DNA from: Pseudonocardia autotrophica | GTDB lineage: Bacteria; Actinomycetota; Actinomycetes; Mycobacteriales; Pseudonocardiaceae | Assembly (NCBI RefSeq): GCF_000717175.1 | Contig: NZ_JNYD01000011.1 | Location: 116,206 to 180,205 of the forward strand | DNA length: 64,000 nucleotides | Direction of reading: 5' to 3' | Shown: one piece after another, positions 56,891 to 64,000 of the stretch | Position numbering within the stretch: the first letter of the stretch is position 1 | Layout of the letters: every line of letters begins with the position of its first letter | Program-made: the position numbers and the translations under genes | The notes under the pieces: model-generated | Seen by the model: the letters and a program-made list of their open reading frames with translations, nothing else | Databases searched by the model: none | Told to the model about the DNA's origin: nothing

Positions 56891-57452
56891 GGGCTCGCTC
56901 CAGGCGTCTGGTCTGCGGTGTGGACGGCCGTGTGGTCGGCCGTGGGCCGCGGGAGCCGCGTCGGGCTCCCCGAGGCGGCGACCAATGCTCCGGACCTGCG
57001 GGCGGGCGCCATCACCTCACGGAGGTGAACCGGCGACGGTTGGTGATGCGCCCGCCGGTGACGTGCCCCTGCGGTGACGAAGCGGGCGCCTGCCGCGAGG
57101 CCGGAGGGGTGGGCATCGTGGCAGGCGCCTGGTTCGACCGTCGCGGCTGCGCGAGGGGCGCCGCCCGGCACGCGCGGCGTCGGGAGGGCACGCCCGGCGG
57201 GCGACGCGTGAACGGGACCGCGAGGGTCCGGGGGACCGTAACCCGGCAGGCAGGGCGATCCAACCCCGATCTCGACGAGACAGTCGAAAAGACGACAGAT
57301 GGTTCAGGGTGAGCTGAGCCACCGGTTCCAGTTGTTTCCACCGCGCAACTCGGGTCGGGCCGAGGTCACGTTGACTGATCTGAACAGTTGCACAGATGAT
57401 GCATCCGGTCGCCCCGCCCGGGGAGGCGCGGACGGGAACGAGGTGACGCCGG
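56891..57452. other. Intergenic region between epoxide hydrolase and ABC importer
   Basis: 562 bp without a convincing gene. It holds the divergent promoters of both neighbours. Features: an imperfect hairpin (TGGTTCAG..CTGAGCCA) near 57300-57322, and a promoter with an overlapping dyad at 57371-57400 (separate entry). The left part is arginine-coding GC-rich filler in all frames. Confidence 0.5.
57371..57400 (+). promoter_or_regulatory. Promoter with overlapping dyad before the ABC importer
   Basis: TTGACT (57371-57376), 18-base spacer, GATGAT (57395-57400). Within it lies ATCTG (57378-57382), 10 bases, CAGAT (57393-57397), a perfect dyad overlapping the -10 region and so suited to repression. 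About 50 bp before the lipoprotein ATG; the region is clearly less GC-rich than its surroundings. Confidence 0.5.
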
Positions 57453-58988
57453 ATGCCACGACGGCGGGTGGCGCGACTGGTGGCCGCGATGGCCGGGGTG
57501 GTCGTGCTGGCGGCATGCGCAGGGCAGGGCGGCAGGACCGGAGCGGCCGGGACGGACGGCGAGCTGACCGTCGCGCTGCAGTTCCCGCCCCGCGCCGCGT
57601 ACGCCTTCGACGCCGACGACGGCGCCCGGCTGCAGAGCCTCGGCGTGGCCGAGACGTTGACGACGGTCGACGACGCGGTGCAGCCCGCCCCGGGCCTGGC
57701 GACCTCGTGGGAGCAGACCGCGGACCCGCGGACCTGGCGGTTCGTGCTCCGGCAGGGCGTGACCTTCCACGACGGCAGCCCGCTGACCCCGGACGCCGTC
57801 GTCACGGCGCTCGGCCACATCGCCGGCGTCACGGCGCCGCCGCGGTCGATCCGCGGGATCGGGTTCGAGATCGCCGCGGACGGCGCGGACGCCGTACGGA
57901 TCACGACGGCGGAGCCGGACCCGGTGGTTCCCTTGCGGATGAGCAGCGGGAACCTGGGGATCCTCGCGCCCGCCGCGTACGCCGGGGAGGCGCAGCCGAG
58001 CGTGATCCGGACGGGCACCGGCCCGTACGTGCTGGACACGGTGAACGGCACCGACTCCGCGGTCCTGGTGCGCAACGAGGACTACTGGGGCACGAAGGCC
58101 GGCGCCGCGCGGGTGACCGTGCGGTACGTGCCCGACCCGCAGAGCCGGGCGCTGGCCCTGCAGGCCGGCGACGTCCAGTTCGCCGAGGGGCTGCCCGTCG
58201 CGTCGCTCGACCAGCTGCGCTCGGCCGGCGTCGACGTCGCGGAGTACCCGGGCGCCCGCACGATCGAGCTGCTGCTCAACCAGTCCGCGGCGCCCTTCTC
58301 GGACCTGCGGGTGCGACAGGCCGTGACGAAGGCGATCGACCGGCCGGTGCTGGCCGCGCAGGTGCTGAGCGGCGCGGCGGCGCCGGCGGCGGATCTGTTC
58401 GGCGCGGCGGTGCCGTGGGGCGAGACCGCCCCGCCGCCGGGTGCCGACGTCGACGGCGCGAAGGCCCTGCTCGCCGAGGCCGGGTACGGCCCCGGCCGGC
58501 CGCTGCAGGTACGTCTGTGGACCTTCCCGAACCGCCCCGAGATGCCCGTCCTGGCGGGCGCGATCCAGTCGATGCTGGCCCGGGCCGGGATCGGGGTGGA
58601 GGTGACCGTCGGGGACTACGCCGCGCAGGAGCCGGAGGTGCTCGCGGGGCGGTTCGACATGTACCTCAACTCCCGCAGCTACCTGTCCGACCACGCGGAC
58701 GCGACGAGCACGCTGACCTCGGACTACACCTGCGGCGGCAGCTACAACATCGACCACTACTGCTCGGCGGCCTACGACGCGCTGATCGACCGGCTGCCGA
58801 CGGTCACCGACACGGCCGAGCGCCGGCAGCTGTTCGCCGAGGCGGCCAGGTTGCTGACCGCCGACGCCGTCGGCGTGATGGTCGTGCACCCGCTCAACAC
58901 CGCGGGCTCGCGCGGGGTGAGCGGCTTCAGGCCGGACCCGCTCGGGGTGCGGCCCGTCCTGCCGCCGCTGTCGCGCACCGACGCCTGA
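57453..58988 (+). CDS. ABC-importer substrate-binding lipoprotein, family 5 (peptide/nickel type)
   Basis: 511 aa from an ATG. Lipoprotein signal: RRR-rich start, hydrophobic VARLVAAMAGVVVLAAC with the lipid Cys at 22. Mature part is an SBP_bac_5 protein: GELTVALQFPPRAAYAFD, LGVAETLTTVDDAVQPAPGLATSWEQ about 69-94 (family signature), WRFVLRQGVTFHDGSPLTPDAVV about 101-123, GTGPYVLD, ALAAQAGDVQF-like region and DLRVRQAVTKAIDR about 287-300. Captures oligopeptides or similar solutes outside the membrane. First of three genes; permeases follow without gaps. Confidence 0.92.
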   Translation: MPRRRVARLVAAMAGVVVLAACAGQGGRTGAAGTDGELTVALQFPPRAAYAFDADDGARLQSLGVAETLTTVDDAVQPAPGLATSWEQTADPRTWRFVLRQGVTFHDGSPLTPDAVVTALGHIAGVTAPPRSIRGIGFEIAADGADAVRITTAEPDPVVPLRMSSGNLGILAPAAYAGEAQPSVIRTGTGPYVLDTVNGTDSAVLVRNEDYWGTKAGAARVTVRYVPDPQSRALALQAGDVQFAEGLPVASLDQLRSAGVDVAEYPGARTIELLLNQSAAPFSDLRVRQAVTKAIDRPVLAAQVLSGAAAPAADLFGAAVPWGETAPPPGADVDGAKALLAEAGYGPGRPLQVRLWTFPNRPEMPVLAGAIQSMLARAGIGVEVTVGDYAAQEPEVLAGRFDMYLNSRSYLSDHADATSTLTSDYTCGGSYNIDHYCSAAYDALIDRLPTVTDTAERRQLFAEAARLLTADAVGVMVVHPLNTAGSRGVSGFRPDPLGVRPVLPPLSRTDA

Positions 58989-59936
58989 GTGCTCGGTCCG
59001 CTGCTGCGGCGGCTGCTGCCGCTCCCGCTGGTCCTGCTGGCCGCGTCGGTCGTGGCGTTCGCGCTGCCCCGGATGATCGGCGGCGACGTCACCCGGGCCG
59101 TGCTCCGCGCCCGGGTCGCCTCCGACGCGCCGGGCCCCGAGGTGACGGCCCGGGTCACGGCGGAGCTCGGGCTCGACGGCCCGGTCGTCGGGCAGTACGT
59201 GCGGTGGCTCGGCGCCGTGCTGCGGGGCGACCTCGGGATCGGGTTCGTCGCGCGCACCCCGGTGATCGACCAGCTCGGCTCGGCGCTCGGCGTATCGGGG
59301 CTGCTCACCGGCGCCGCGCTCGGGCTCGCGGCGGTCCTGGGGATCCCGGCCGGGGTGCTCGCCGCGCGGTGTCCCGGTGGCCTGCTCGACCGCGGGCTGT
59401 CCGCCGCCGGCGTCGCGGGGATCGCCGTGCCGGAGTTCGTCCTGGCGCCGTGGCTGGTCCTGGTGTTCGCGGTGGGCGCGGGGGTGCTCCCGGCGATCGG
59501 CTGGGGCGGCCCGCAGCACCTGGTGCTCCCGGTGCTCACGCTCGCGGCCTACCCGGCCGCGCTGGCGGCGCAGCTCGTGCGGGCCGAGACGATCGACGTG
59601 CTCGGCCGCGACCACGTCCGCCTGGCCCGGGCGAAGGGGCTGCCGGAGCGTCGGGTGCTCTGGCGGCACGCCGCCCGGCTCGCGCTGACCTCGGTGACCT
59701 CGCTGTCCGGGATGTTCGTGGCCGGCCTCCTCGGCGGAGCCGTCGTGGTGGAGACCGTGTTCGGGATCCCCGGGGTGGGGCGGCTGCTGCTCGACGCCGT
59801 CCTGGCCCGGGACCTGCCCGTGGTCCAGGCCGGCACGCTCGTCCTCGTCGCCGTGGCGATGGTCGCCGGGATGGTCGCCGAGGTCGTGCAGCTCGCCCTC
59901 GACCCGGTCGCCCACGACCGGGAGGCCGACCGGTGA
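58989..59936 (+). CDS. ABC-importer permease, DppB/OppB type
   Basis: 315 aa from a GTG immediately after the lipoprotein stop. Membrane-spanning permease: TM1 PLPLVLLAASVVAFALPRMIGGD, the long first periplasmic loop with ELGLDGPVVGQYVRWLGAVLRGDLGIGF (typical of DppB), TM segments, GIAVPEFVLAPWLVLVFAVG, the EAA cytoplasmic loop VLGRDHVRLARAKGLPERRVLWRHAARLAL about 200-229 that docks the ATPase, and VVVETVFGIPGVGRLLLDAV. Overlaps the next gene by 4 bp. Confidence 0.92.
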   Translation: MLGPLLRRLLPLPLVLLAASVVAFALPRMIGGDVTRAVLRARVASDAPGPEVTARVTAELGLDGPVVGQYVRWLGAVLRGDLGIGFVARTPVIDQLGSALGVSGLLTGAALGLAAVLGIPAGVLAARCPGGLLDRGLSAAGVAGIAVPEFVLAPWLVLVFAVGAGVLPAIGWGGPQHLVLPVLTLAAYPAALAAQLVRAETIDVLGRDHVRLARAKGLPERRVLWRHAARLALTSVTSLSGMFVAGLLGGAVVVETVFGIPGVGRLLLDAVLARDLPVVQAGTLVLVAVAMVAGMVAEVVQLALDPVAHDREADR

Positions 59937-60754
59937 GGTGGGTCGTCGGGGCCGCGGCCGGGCTCGTGCTCCTGGTCGGCCTCGGGCCCCTGCTGCTGCC
60001 CGACCCGGTGGCCACGGACTTCGCGGCGATCCTGCGCCCGCCGTCGACCGCCCACCTGCTGGGCACCGACCAGCTCGGCCGCGACGTCGCCGCACGGCTG
60101 CTCGTCGGGGGCCGGCTCACGCTCGGTCTCTCGGCCGGTGCCGTCCTGGTCACCGGGGCCGTCGGGGTCGCGGTCGGGCTGACGTGCGGCTACGCGGGCG
60201 GACGTGGGGGACGGGCGGTGCTGCGCCTGACCGATCTGCTCGCGGCGCTCCCGACGGTGCTGTTCGGGCTGCTCGCCGCGGTCGTCCTCGGATCCGGCCC
60301 GGGCTCGTTGCTGGTCGCGGTGGTCGTCGTCGGGTGGACGCCCTTCGCGAGGCAGGCCTACCAGTTGACCGTGCGGGAGGTCGGACAGGGCTACGTCGAG
60401 GGCGCGGCCGCGCTCGGGGCCGGGCGCGCCCGCGTGCTCGGCGGGCACGTGCTGCGCAACGTCGCCGGCCCGCTCGTCGCCCACGGCTGCGTGCGCTTCG
60501 CCGGGACGCTGCTCACCGTCTCCGGTCTGTCGTTCCTCGGCCTGGGCATCCAGCCGCCGACGCCGGAATGGGGCGCGATGGTCGCCGAGGGGCGGGAGTT
60601 CCTCTTCGCCGCCCCGCACGTCGTACTGGCCCCGTCGGTCGCCGTCGTCCTCGTCGCGGCGCTCGCGCTCGTCGTCGGGCGCGGGCTGGAGAACCCGGCC
60701 GGTCGTCGTTCGTGGACCGCACGTCGCGGTTCTTCCCTGCCGTCATCAGAATGA
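59933..60754 (+). CDS. ABC-importer permease, DppC/OppC type
   Basis: 273 aa from a GTG overlapping the previous stop. TM1, then FAAILRPPSTAHLLGTDQLGRDVAARLLVGGRLTLGL (DppC N-terminal signature), TM helices, the EAA loop VREVGQGYVEGAAALGAGRARVLGGHVLRN about 146-175, SGLSFLGLGIQPPTPEWGAMVAEG about 200-223 and a last TM. The tail RGLENPAGRRSWTARRGSS departs from the usual ...L.DAL.PR ending, as if the gene end had been replaced. The ATPase genes that normally follow (DppD/F type) are absent; an unrelated, less GC-biased gene starts 56 bp on. Confidence 0.9.
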   Translation: MRWVVGAAAGLVLLVGLGPLLLPDPVATDFAAILRPPSTAHLLGTDQLGRDVAARLLVGGRLTLGLSAGAVLVTGAVGVAVGLTCGYAGGRGGRAVLRLTDLLAALPTVLFGLLAAVVLGSGPGSLLVAVVVVGWTPFARQAYQLTVREVGQGYVEGAAALGAGRARVLGGHVLRNVAGPLVAHGCVRFAGTLLTVSGLSFLGLGIQPPTPEWGAMVAEGREFLFAAPHVVLAPSVAVVLVAALALVVGRGLENPAGRRSWTARRGSSLPSSE

Positions 60755-60809
60755 GGTACGGAAATGAGGTGTCGGGCGGCCGTTCGGAGTCCGGTGCTAA
60801 TCTCGCGGC

Positions 60810-61724
60810 GTGAATGCGGCCGTCGTCAGGTCCGTCGGCGGTCTGCTGAATTCCGTCTTTCCGCTCCGTACCCGGCGGCGCGTCGCGACGGTCGAGGTCG
60901 CCGGTCTCGATATGCGGTGGGAAGAAAAGACGGGTAGGGCCTTCCCGCCGGAACCCGATCCCCGTGGACCCGCCGAGCACCGTGAATTCCGGCTGCACCT
61001 CACCCTGACCCTGCGGAACACCGCGGACCGCCCTCGGAGGATCACCGGGCTGCGGGTCGCCTGCCCGGCGAGCGCGCTCCTGCTGCTGTACGGACTGCCG
61101 TGGGTCCCTGGCACCGGAGAGCCCGCCGCTCCACCGCAGATCGGACCGATAGGCGCTGGTCAGGGCGTCGTCGTCGGGGCGGCGACCCTCCCGCATCCCC
61201 GCGAGGATCCGGTCTTCGATCTCCGTGTGGACGTCGCTGACGCGGTTCCCGCCCACGCCGTCGCGCGCGTGCCGGTGGTCCTCGAACTCCCGGCCTTCGC
61301 GATCCGTCGGGACTACGGTCCCTACCCGTTGTACGTCCTCCAACTGGAACTGGAACTCGGCCGCGGCATGCTGCCCCTCGGGACGGTTCTCGCCGCGCCC
61401 GCCGGACCGATGCTCGACGGCGCGCTGGAGAAGGACGCGGAAAGTGTCCTCCGCGCGGAAACCCGCCGCGCACTCGCGCAGGAATCTCCGGGGGACGGTG
61501 TCGTCGAATTCGCGTCCTCACTGAACCGGCGGCTCTTCGACTGGGTCGCCCAGCGTCGCCGGACCGTCGAGACGACCCTCGCCGAGCTGTCCGAATTCGG
61601 GCCGTTCCACGTTGTCTGGGACCAACCGCTCACCGGTCGCGCCGAGCAGCTCGACCAGTACGTCGAGGGGATCGACAAGCGCCAGGCCGAGCTGCGGACC
61701 CGGCTCTTCGACCGCCGCCCCTAG
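60810..61724 (+). CDS. Unrecognised 304-aa protein
   Basis: 304 aa from a GTG at 60810. No signal peptide or TM helix. N-terminal half is beta-rich (VATVEVAGLDMRWEEKTGRAFPPEP, FRLHLTLTLRNTADRPRRITGLRVACPASALL), suggesting an immunoglobulin-like or C2-like sandwich; ARVPVVLELPAFAIRRDYGPYPLYVLQLELELG about 150-182 follows; the last 100 residues are helical and charged (LEKDAESVLRAETRRALAQE, RRTVETTLAELSE, QLDQYVEGIDKRQAELRTRLF). Local base composition is somewhat lower in GC and third-position bias is weaker than in neighbours (GAATTCC, GAAAAGACG), hinting at transfer. I do not recognise the family. Confidence 0.7.
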   Translation: MNAAVVRSVGGLLNSVFPLRTRRRVATVEVAGLDMRWEEKTGRAFPPEPDPRGPAEHREFRLHLTLTLRNTADRPRRITGLRVACPASALLLLYGLPWVPGTGEPAAPPQIGPIGAGQGVVVGAATLPHPREDPVFDLRVDVADAVPAHAVARVPVVLELPAFAIRRDYGPYPLYVLQLELELGRGMLPLGTVLAAPAGPMLDGALEKDAESVLRAETRRALAQESPGDGVVEFASSLNRRLFDWVAQRRRTVETTLAELSEFGPFHVVWDQPLTGRAEQLDQYVEGIDKRQAELRTRLFDRRP

Positions 61725-62178
61725 CCTCGCCCGTGCCGACGGTCACGGCCGGCCTGCGATCGTCGTCGGAGCCGGGTTGAAGGCGCCGGCGCGACGGTGA
61801 TCGCACCGCGGCCGGCATGCCGTGGGGCGGGATCACCGCCTGCGGACGGTGAGGCGGTGGTGATCAGTTGTCGTCGGGGAAGGCGAGCACGCGGGCTCTG
61901 CGTCCTGGGACGGCAGCCTCGGGATCGGTGAACAGGTGCTACGCACTGGGTACAGGCAGAGCGCCTTCTCTACAGCCCGTGGCATCCGTCAGGAAGCCTC
62001 CGCCGAAACCCGTTCGGCGATCGCGGCCAGCACTGCTAACTTCTCGGAGGCCGTGCGAGAGAACGAGGAGGTGGTACCCGTGAACGCTGTATCGACATGG
62101 GTGCTCCCCTCCGGGGTCACGGTCGGGCGATAGGTCGTCCGGGAGCGCCGTTCACGCGCACTCCCGAAAGGCACGACC
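61725..62178. other. Intergenic region with a possible minus-strand gene remnant
   Basis: 454 bp. On the minus strand the last 24 codons before the TGA at 61864 read HLFTDPEAAVPGRR, ARVLAFPDDN, which looks like a natural protein C-terminus, but an in-frame TAG precedes it at once. No other coding signal is seen. The right part has lower GC (GTGCTACGCACTGGGTACAGG) and carries the promoter of the hydrolase gene. Confidence 0.4.
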
Positions 62179-62910
62179 ATGCGATTCACCTCCGAGCAGC
62201 GCCTCGACGACGGCGTTCTCGAACGCGAATTCACCCTCGGTGAGATCCCCGGCATCCTGTGGACGCCCGGGTCCGTATCCGCACCGGCCCCGCTGATCCT
62301 GCTCGGCCACCCTGGCGGACTGCACAGGATGTACCCCCGACTGGTCGCCCGGGCCCGACACTCCGCCGCGGAGGGCTTCGCCGCGGCCACCCTCGAGCTC
62401 CCCGGGAGCGGTGACCGGCCCCGCTCCGCCGCCGCCGAGGAGGCCCGCGCCGACCTGCGCCGGGCGCTGGCGGCCGGCGAGCCGGTGGACGACGAGATCG
62501 TCGACCGGCTCGTCCTCCCGCTGGTCGAGAAGGCGGTCCCGGAATGGCGGGCCGCCCTGGACGCCCTCCTTTCGCTGCCCGAGATCGGCGGCCCGGTCGG
62601 GTACTCGGGAGGGGTGATCGCCATCGGAATTCGGCTGGCGGTGGTCGAGCCGCGCATCTCGGCCGCCCTTCTGTTCGCCGGGAGTTACGTGCCCCGCAGG
62701 ATGTTCGAGGAGGCCCGGCAGGTCACCATCCCGTTGCAGGTCCTGTTGCAGTGGGACGACGAAGGAAACGACCGGCAGATGGCCCTGGACCTGTTCGACG
62801 CCTTCGGCGCCAAGGAGAAGACGCTGCACGCCAATATGGGCGGGCACACCGGCGTCCCGCACTTCGAGGGCGACGACGCGACCCGGTTCTTCGCCCGGCA
62901 CCTGAGGTGA
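62179..62910 (+). CDS. Dienelactone-hydrolase-like alpha/beta hydrolase
   Basis: 243 aa from an ATG with CGAAAGG upstream. Reads IPGILWTPGSVSAPAPLILLGHPGGLHRMYPRLVARARHSA about 23-63 (oxyanion GHPGG), LELPGSGDRP, a helical lid, nucleophile elbow IGGPVGYSGGVIAIGIRL about 133-150 (Ser in YSGG), LLFAGSYVPRRMFEEARQV, Asp in LLQWDDEGNDRQMALDLFDAFG about 193-214, and His in MGGHTGVPHFEGDDATRFFARHLR. Family members are annotated as alpha/beta or dienelactone hydrolases; substrate unknown. A deleted copy of the same family is at 15515-15673. Confidence 0.88.
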   Translation: MRFTSEQRLDDGVLEREFTLGEIPGILWTPGSVSAPAPLILLGHPGGLHRMYPRLVARARHSAAEGFAAATLELPGSGDRPRSAAAEEARADLRRALAAGEPVDDEIVDRLVLPLVEKAVPEWRAALDALLSLPEIGGPVGYSGGVIAIGIRLAVVEPRISAALLFAGSYVPRRMFEEARQVTIPLQVLLQWDDEGNDRQMALDLFDAFGAKEKTLHANMGGHTGVPHFEGDDATRFFARHLR

Positions 62911-63139
62911 GGCGGACCGTCAGAGCGGCAGCAGACGGCAGGCGGTGTCGGCCAGGATGCCGCAACGCTCCCGATTCGGCGACGGCCGCTGTGGGGTCGG
63001 GGGCGTGCTGCTCGACCAGCGCGAACGCTCAGAGTCGAGCTGAATGAGCGGGTGCGTAGCGGCGCCACCGAGTGCGGGCAGGAAGGACTCGGCGGCATCT
63101 CGGCCAGCAGAGTTGGCGCCCTGCCCGGACGACAGCCGT
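62911..63139. other. Short intergenic region, possible further remnant
   Basis: On the minus strand two frames read AFALVEQHAPDPTAAVAES and then, shifted, ILADTACRLLPL-stop at about 62920. This could be the decayed end of a helical regulator-like protein; too short to name. Confidence 0.3.
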
Positions 63140-64000
63140 TCATCCCACGGGCGTGAGTACCGGTGGTGGTCGTCGTCGGGGTGTTCTGGTGCGGTCGATC
63201 CAGCTCGGCGGGAGGAACTCGGGCAGCCCATCGACCATCCGGACTTCCCAGTGGGAGTGGTGGATCAGCCGGTGGTGGACGGTGCAGAGCATGACGAGGT
63301 TGCCCAGGCTGGTCGGGCCGCCGTGTTGCCCGGGATGACCGCCGCGTCACACGCCAACTGGCGCAGGGTCTGCGGGGTGAGCTGGCCGCCGAACTCCAGC
63401 GATGCGCTCGCCGGCCGCCGCTCGAGGTCCTCGAGTCGGACGGTGACGGTCAACTGCGGGCGACGGCCGCCGGTTTCGGGCAGCCGCCCGCGAGACAGCA
63501 CCTGCGCGCACACCTCGGCCAGCGCCTCGGCCTGCCGCTCGGCCGCGCTGCGCTGGTCGTCGGCGTCGCGCGGGGCGGCGCCGGCATCCACCGCGGCGGC
63601 GATGGCGTCGAACAGTGCGGCGTCGTCGTAGCGGCCGGTGAGCTTGCCGCCGGGGCGGGTGCGGAAGCGCGAGAGCCGCAGCTCGTTGAGCTGCGCGGGT
63701 GGGGTGTCGTCGGGTTCGGGCCCGTCCTGGTCGAGAATCTCGAGGAGCTGGGTGCCCCAGGTGTGTAGCTCGGAGGGTGTGTAGATCGCGGCGTTGGCGG
63801 CGAGTTGGACTTCGGCGCCGGCCCAGGTCTCGGGGGCGAGTCGGCGGGCGGGGCCGCTGTCCAGCAGCCGGGCGATCACCTCGACGTGGCGGAGCCCGGC
63901 CTCGCCGGAGGCGAACACGGTCGCGGTGGCAGGAAGTCGGGCCGGCAGCGGAACGCCGTCGAGCCCGATCTGTTCGCAGACGTTCTCGGCGGCGATCACG
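63140..64000 (-). pseudogene. DUF222/HNH (13E12-type) endonuclease gene, internally deleted and frameshifted, 5' end outside window
   Basis: The minus-strand frame entering from the window edge carries the DUF222 domain: GEAGLRHVEVIARLL, ETWAGAEVQLAANAAIYTPSELHTWGTQLLEILDQ, RFRTRPGGKLTGRYDDAALFDAIAAAV, QRSAAERQAEALAEVCAQVL, LEFGGQLTPQTLRQLACDAAVIPG. Normally 70-90 residues with the HNH core then follow. Instead, near 63330 the sequence jumps, in a different frame, to GGPTSLGNLVMLCTVHHRLIHHSHWEVRM and ends DRTRTPRRRPPPVLTPVG at 63140. The zinc/HNH centre (family C..C..P..C..HH) is lost. So this is a non-functional copy of a multi-copy mobile-like actinobacterial family. Confidence 0.85.

Noticed and set aside
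57366..60095. A 909-codon minus-strand frame opposite the ABC operon
   Set aside because: Arg/Asp/His-rich shadow; the plus strand encodes clear lipoprotein and permeases.
1..64000. tRNA, rRNA or riboswitch genes
   Set aside because: No cloverleaf with a GTTCGA-type T-loop, rRNA core or known riboswitch consensus was noticed on reading; a covariance-model scan would be decisive.

Overview
The window is high-GC DNA (well over 70% by eye) with many GTG starts, short ATGA/GTGA gene overlaps and a gene repertoire typical of a mycolate-less actinomycete. An N,N-dimethyl-4-nitrosoaniline (NDMA)-type alcohol dehydrogenase, DosR-regulon-like stress proteins, an ECF41 sigma factor, a CYP102 fusion and a DUF222/HNH endonuclease remnant together suggest Pseudonocardiaceae, most likely Pseudonocardia or a close relative. 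That assignment is inference from gene content. I saw no rRNA, tRNA, CRISPR array or intact insertion sequence.

Layout. 1-3.7 kb: small genes (SnoaL-like end, holin-X-like membrane protein with an internal duplication, glyoxalase-fold protein, two-domain ABM-like protein) and a GNAT remnant. 3.0-8.6 kb: IclR regulator divergent from a 3-hydroxybenzoate 4-monooxygenase (mobA-type), a second FAD enzyme and a convergent MFS permease. 9.1-16.7 kb: glutamine synthetase, GNAT, cupin, NDMA-type alcohol dehydrogenase, a head-to-head TetR/MFS pair whose start regions look deleted, and a kinase-fold phosphotransferase. 16.7-20.9 kb: CaiB-type CoA transferase, App1-like phosphatase, and an ECF41 sigma factor divergent from its AhpD/CMD partner, with a near-consensus ECF41 promoter between them.

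21.0-31.2 kb is a stress/dormancy block: two universal stress proteins (one fused to CBS domains), two CBS-BON proteins, a DUF1876 protein, an Rv1733c-like membrane protein, phosphoketolase plus acetate kinase, a stand-alone LigD phosphoesterase module, protein-isoaspartate methyltransferase, an NTF2-fold protein and a 1-Cys peroxiredoxin. Several have homologues in the mycobacterial DosR regulon, but no DosRS pair lies in the window. The block would couple hypoxia or energy stress to a phosphoketolase/acetate-kinase ATP bypass and to protein and DNA repair.

31.2-33.4 kb holds a SnoaL-like protein, an alpha/beta hydrolase and PaiB. 33.4-39.9 kb has an aldehyde dehydrogenase remnant, an acyl-CoA dehydrogenase, a Baeyer-Villiger monooxygenase, an AcoR/Fis-type regulator and a MetX-like hydrolase. 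The motif GTGTCCC-N5-GGGACAC occurs at the regulator/hydrolase promoter, at the BVMO promoter and again 20 kb away upstream of the CaiB-type gene. 39.9-48.0 kb is a six-gene catabolic operon on the minus strand (cyclase-family hydrolase, FAD hydroxylase, extradiol dioxygenase, FAH-family hydrolase, SDR, DHPON-hydrolase-like alpha/beta hydrolase) divergent from a LysR regulator and followed by an MFS permease lacking its first helix. It looks like a complete ring-cleavage pathway of unknown substrate.

48.0-57.0 kb: patatin with an NTF2-like tail, a small protein, a membrane protein and a self-sufficient CYP102 P450 in one operon, then an alpha/beta hydrolase, a redoxin and an epoxide hydrolase. 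57.4-60.8 kb: a peptide-type ABC importer (lipoprotein plus two permeases) without ATPases. 60.8-64 kb: an unrecognised 304-aa protein, a small alpha/beta hydrolase and a decayed DUF222/HNH gene running off the end. A recurrent theme is small-scale gene decay: at least seven remnants or truncated genes, several next to short tandem duplications.
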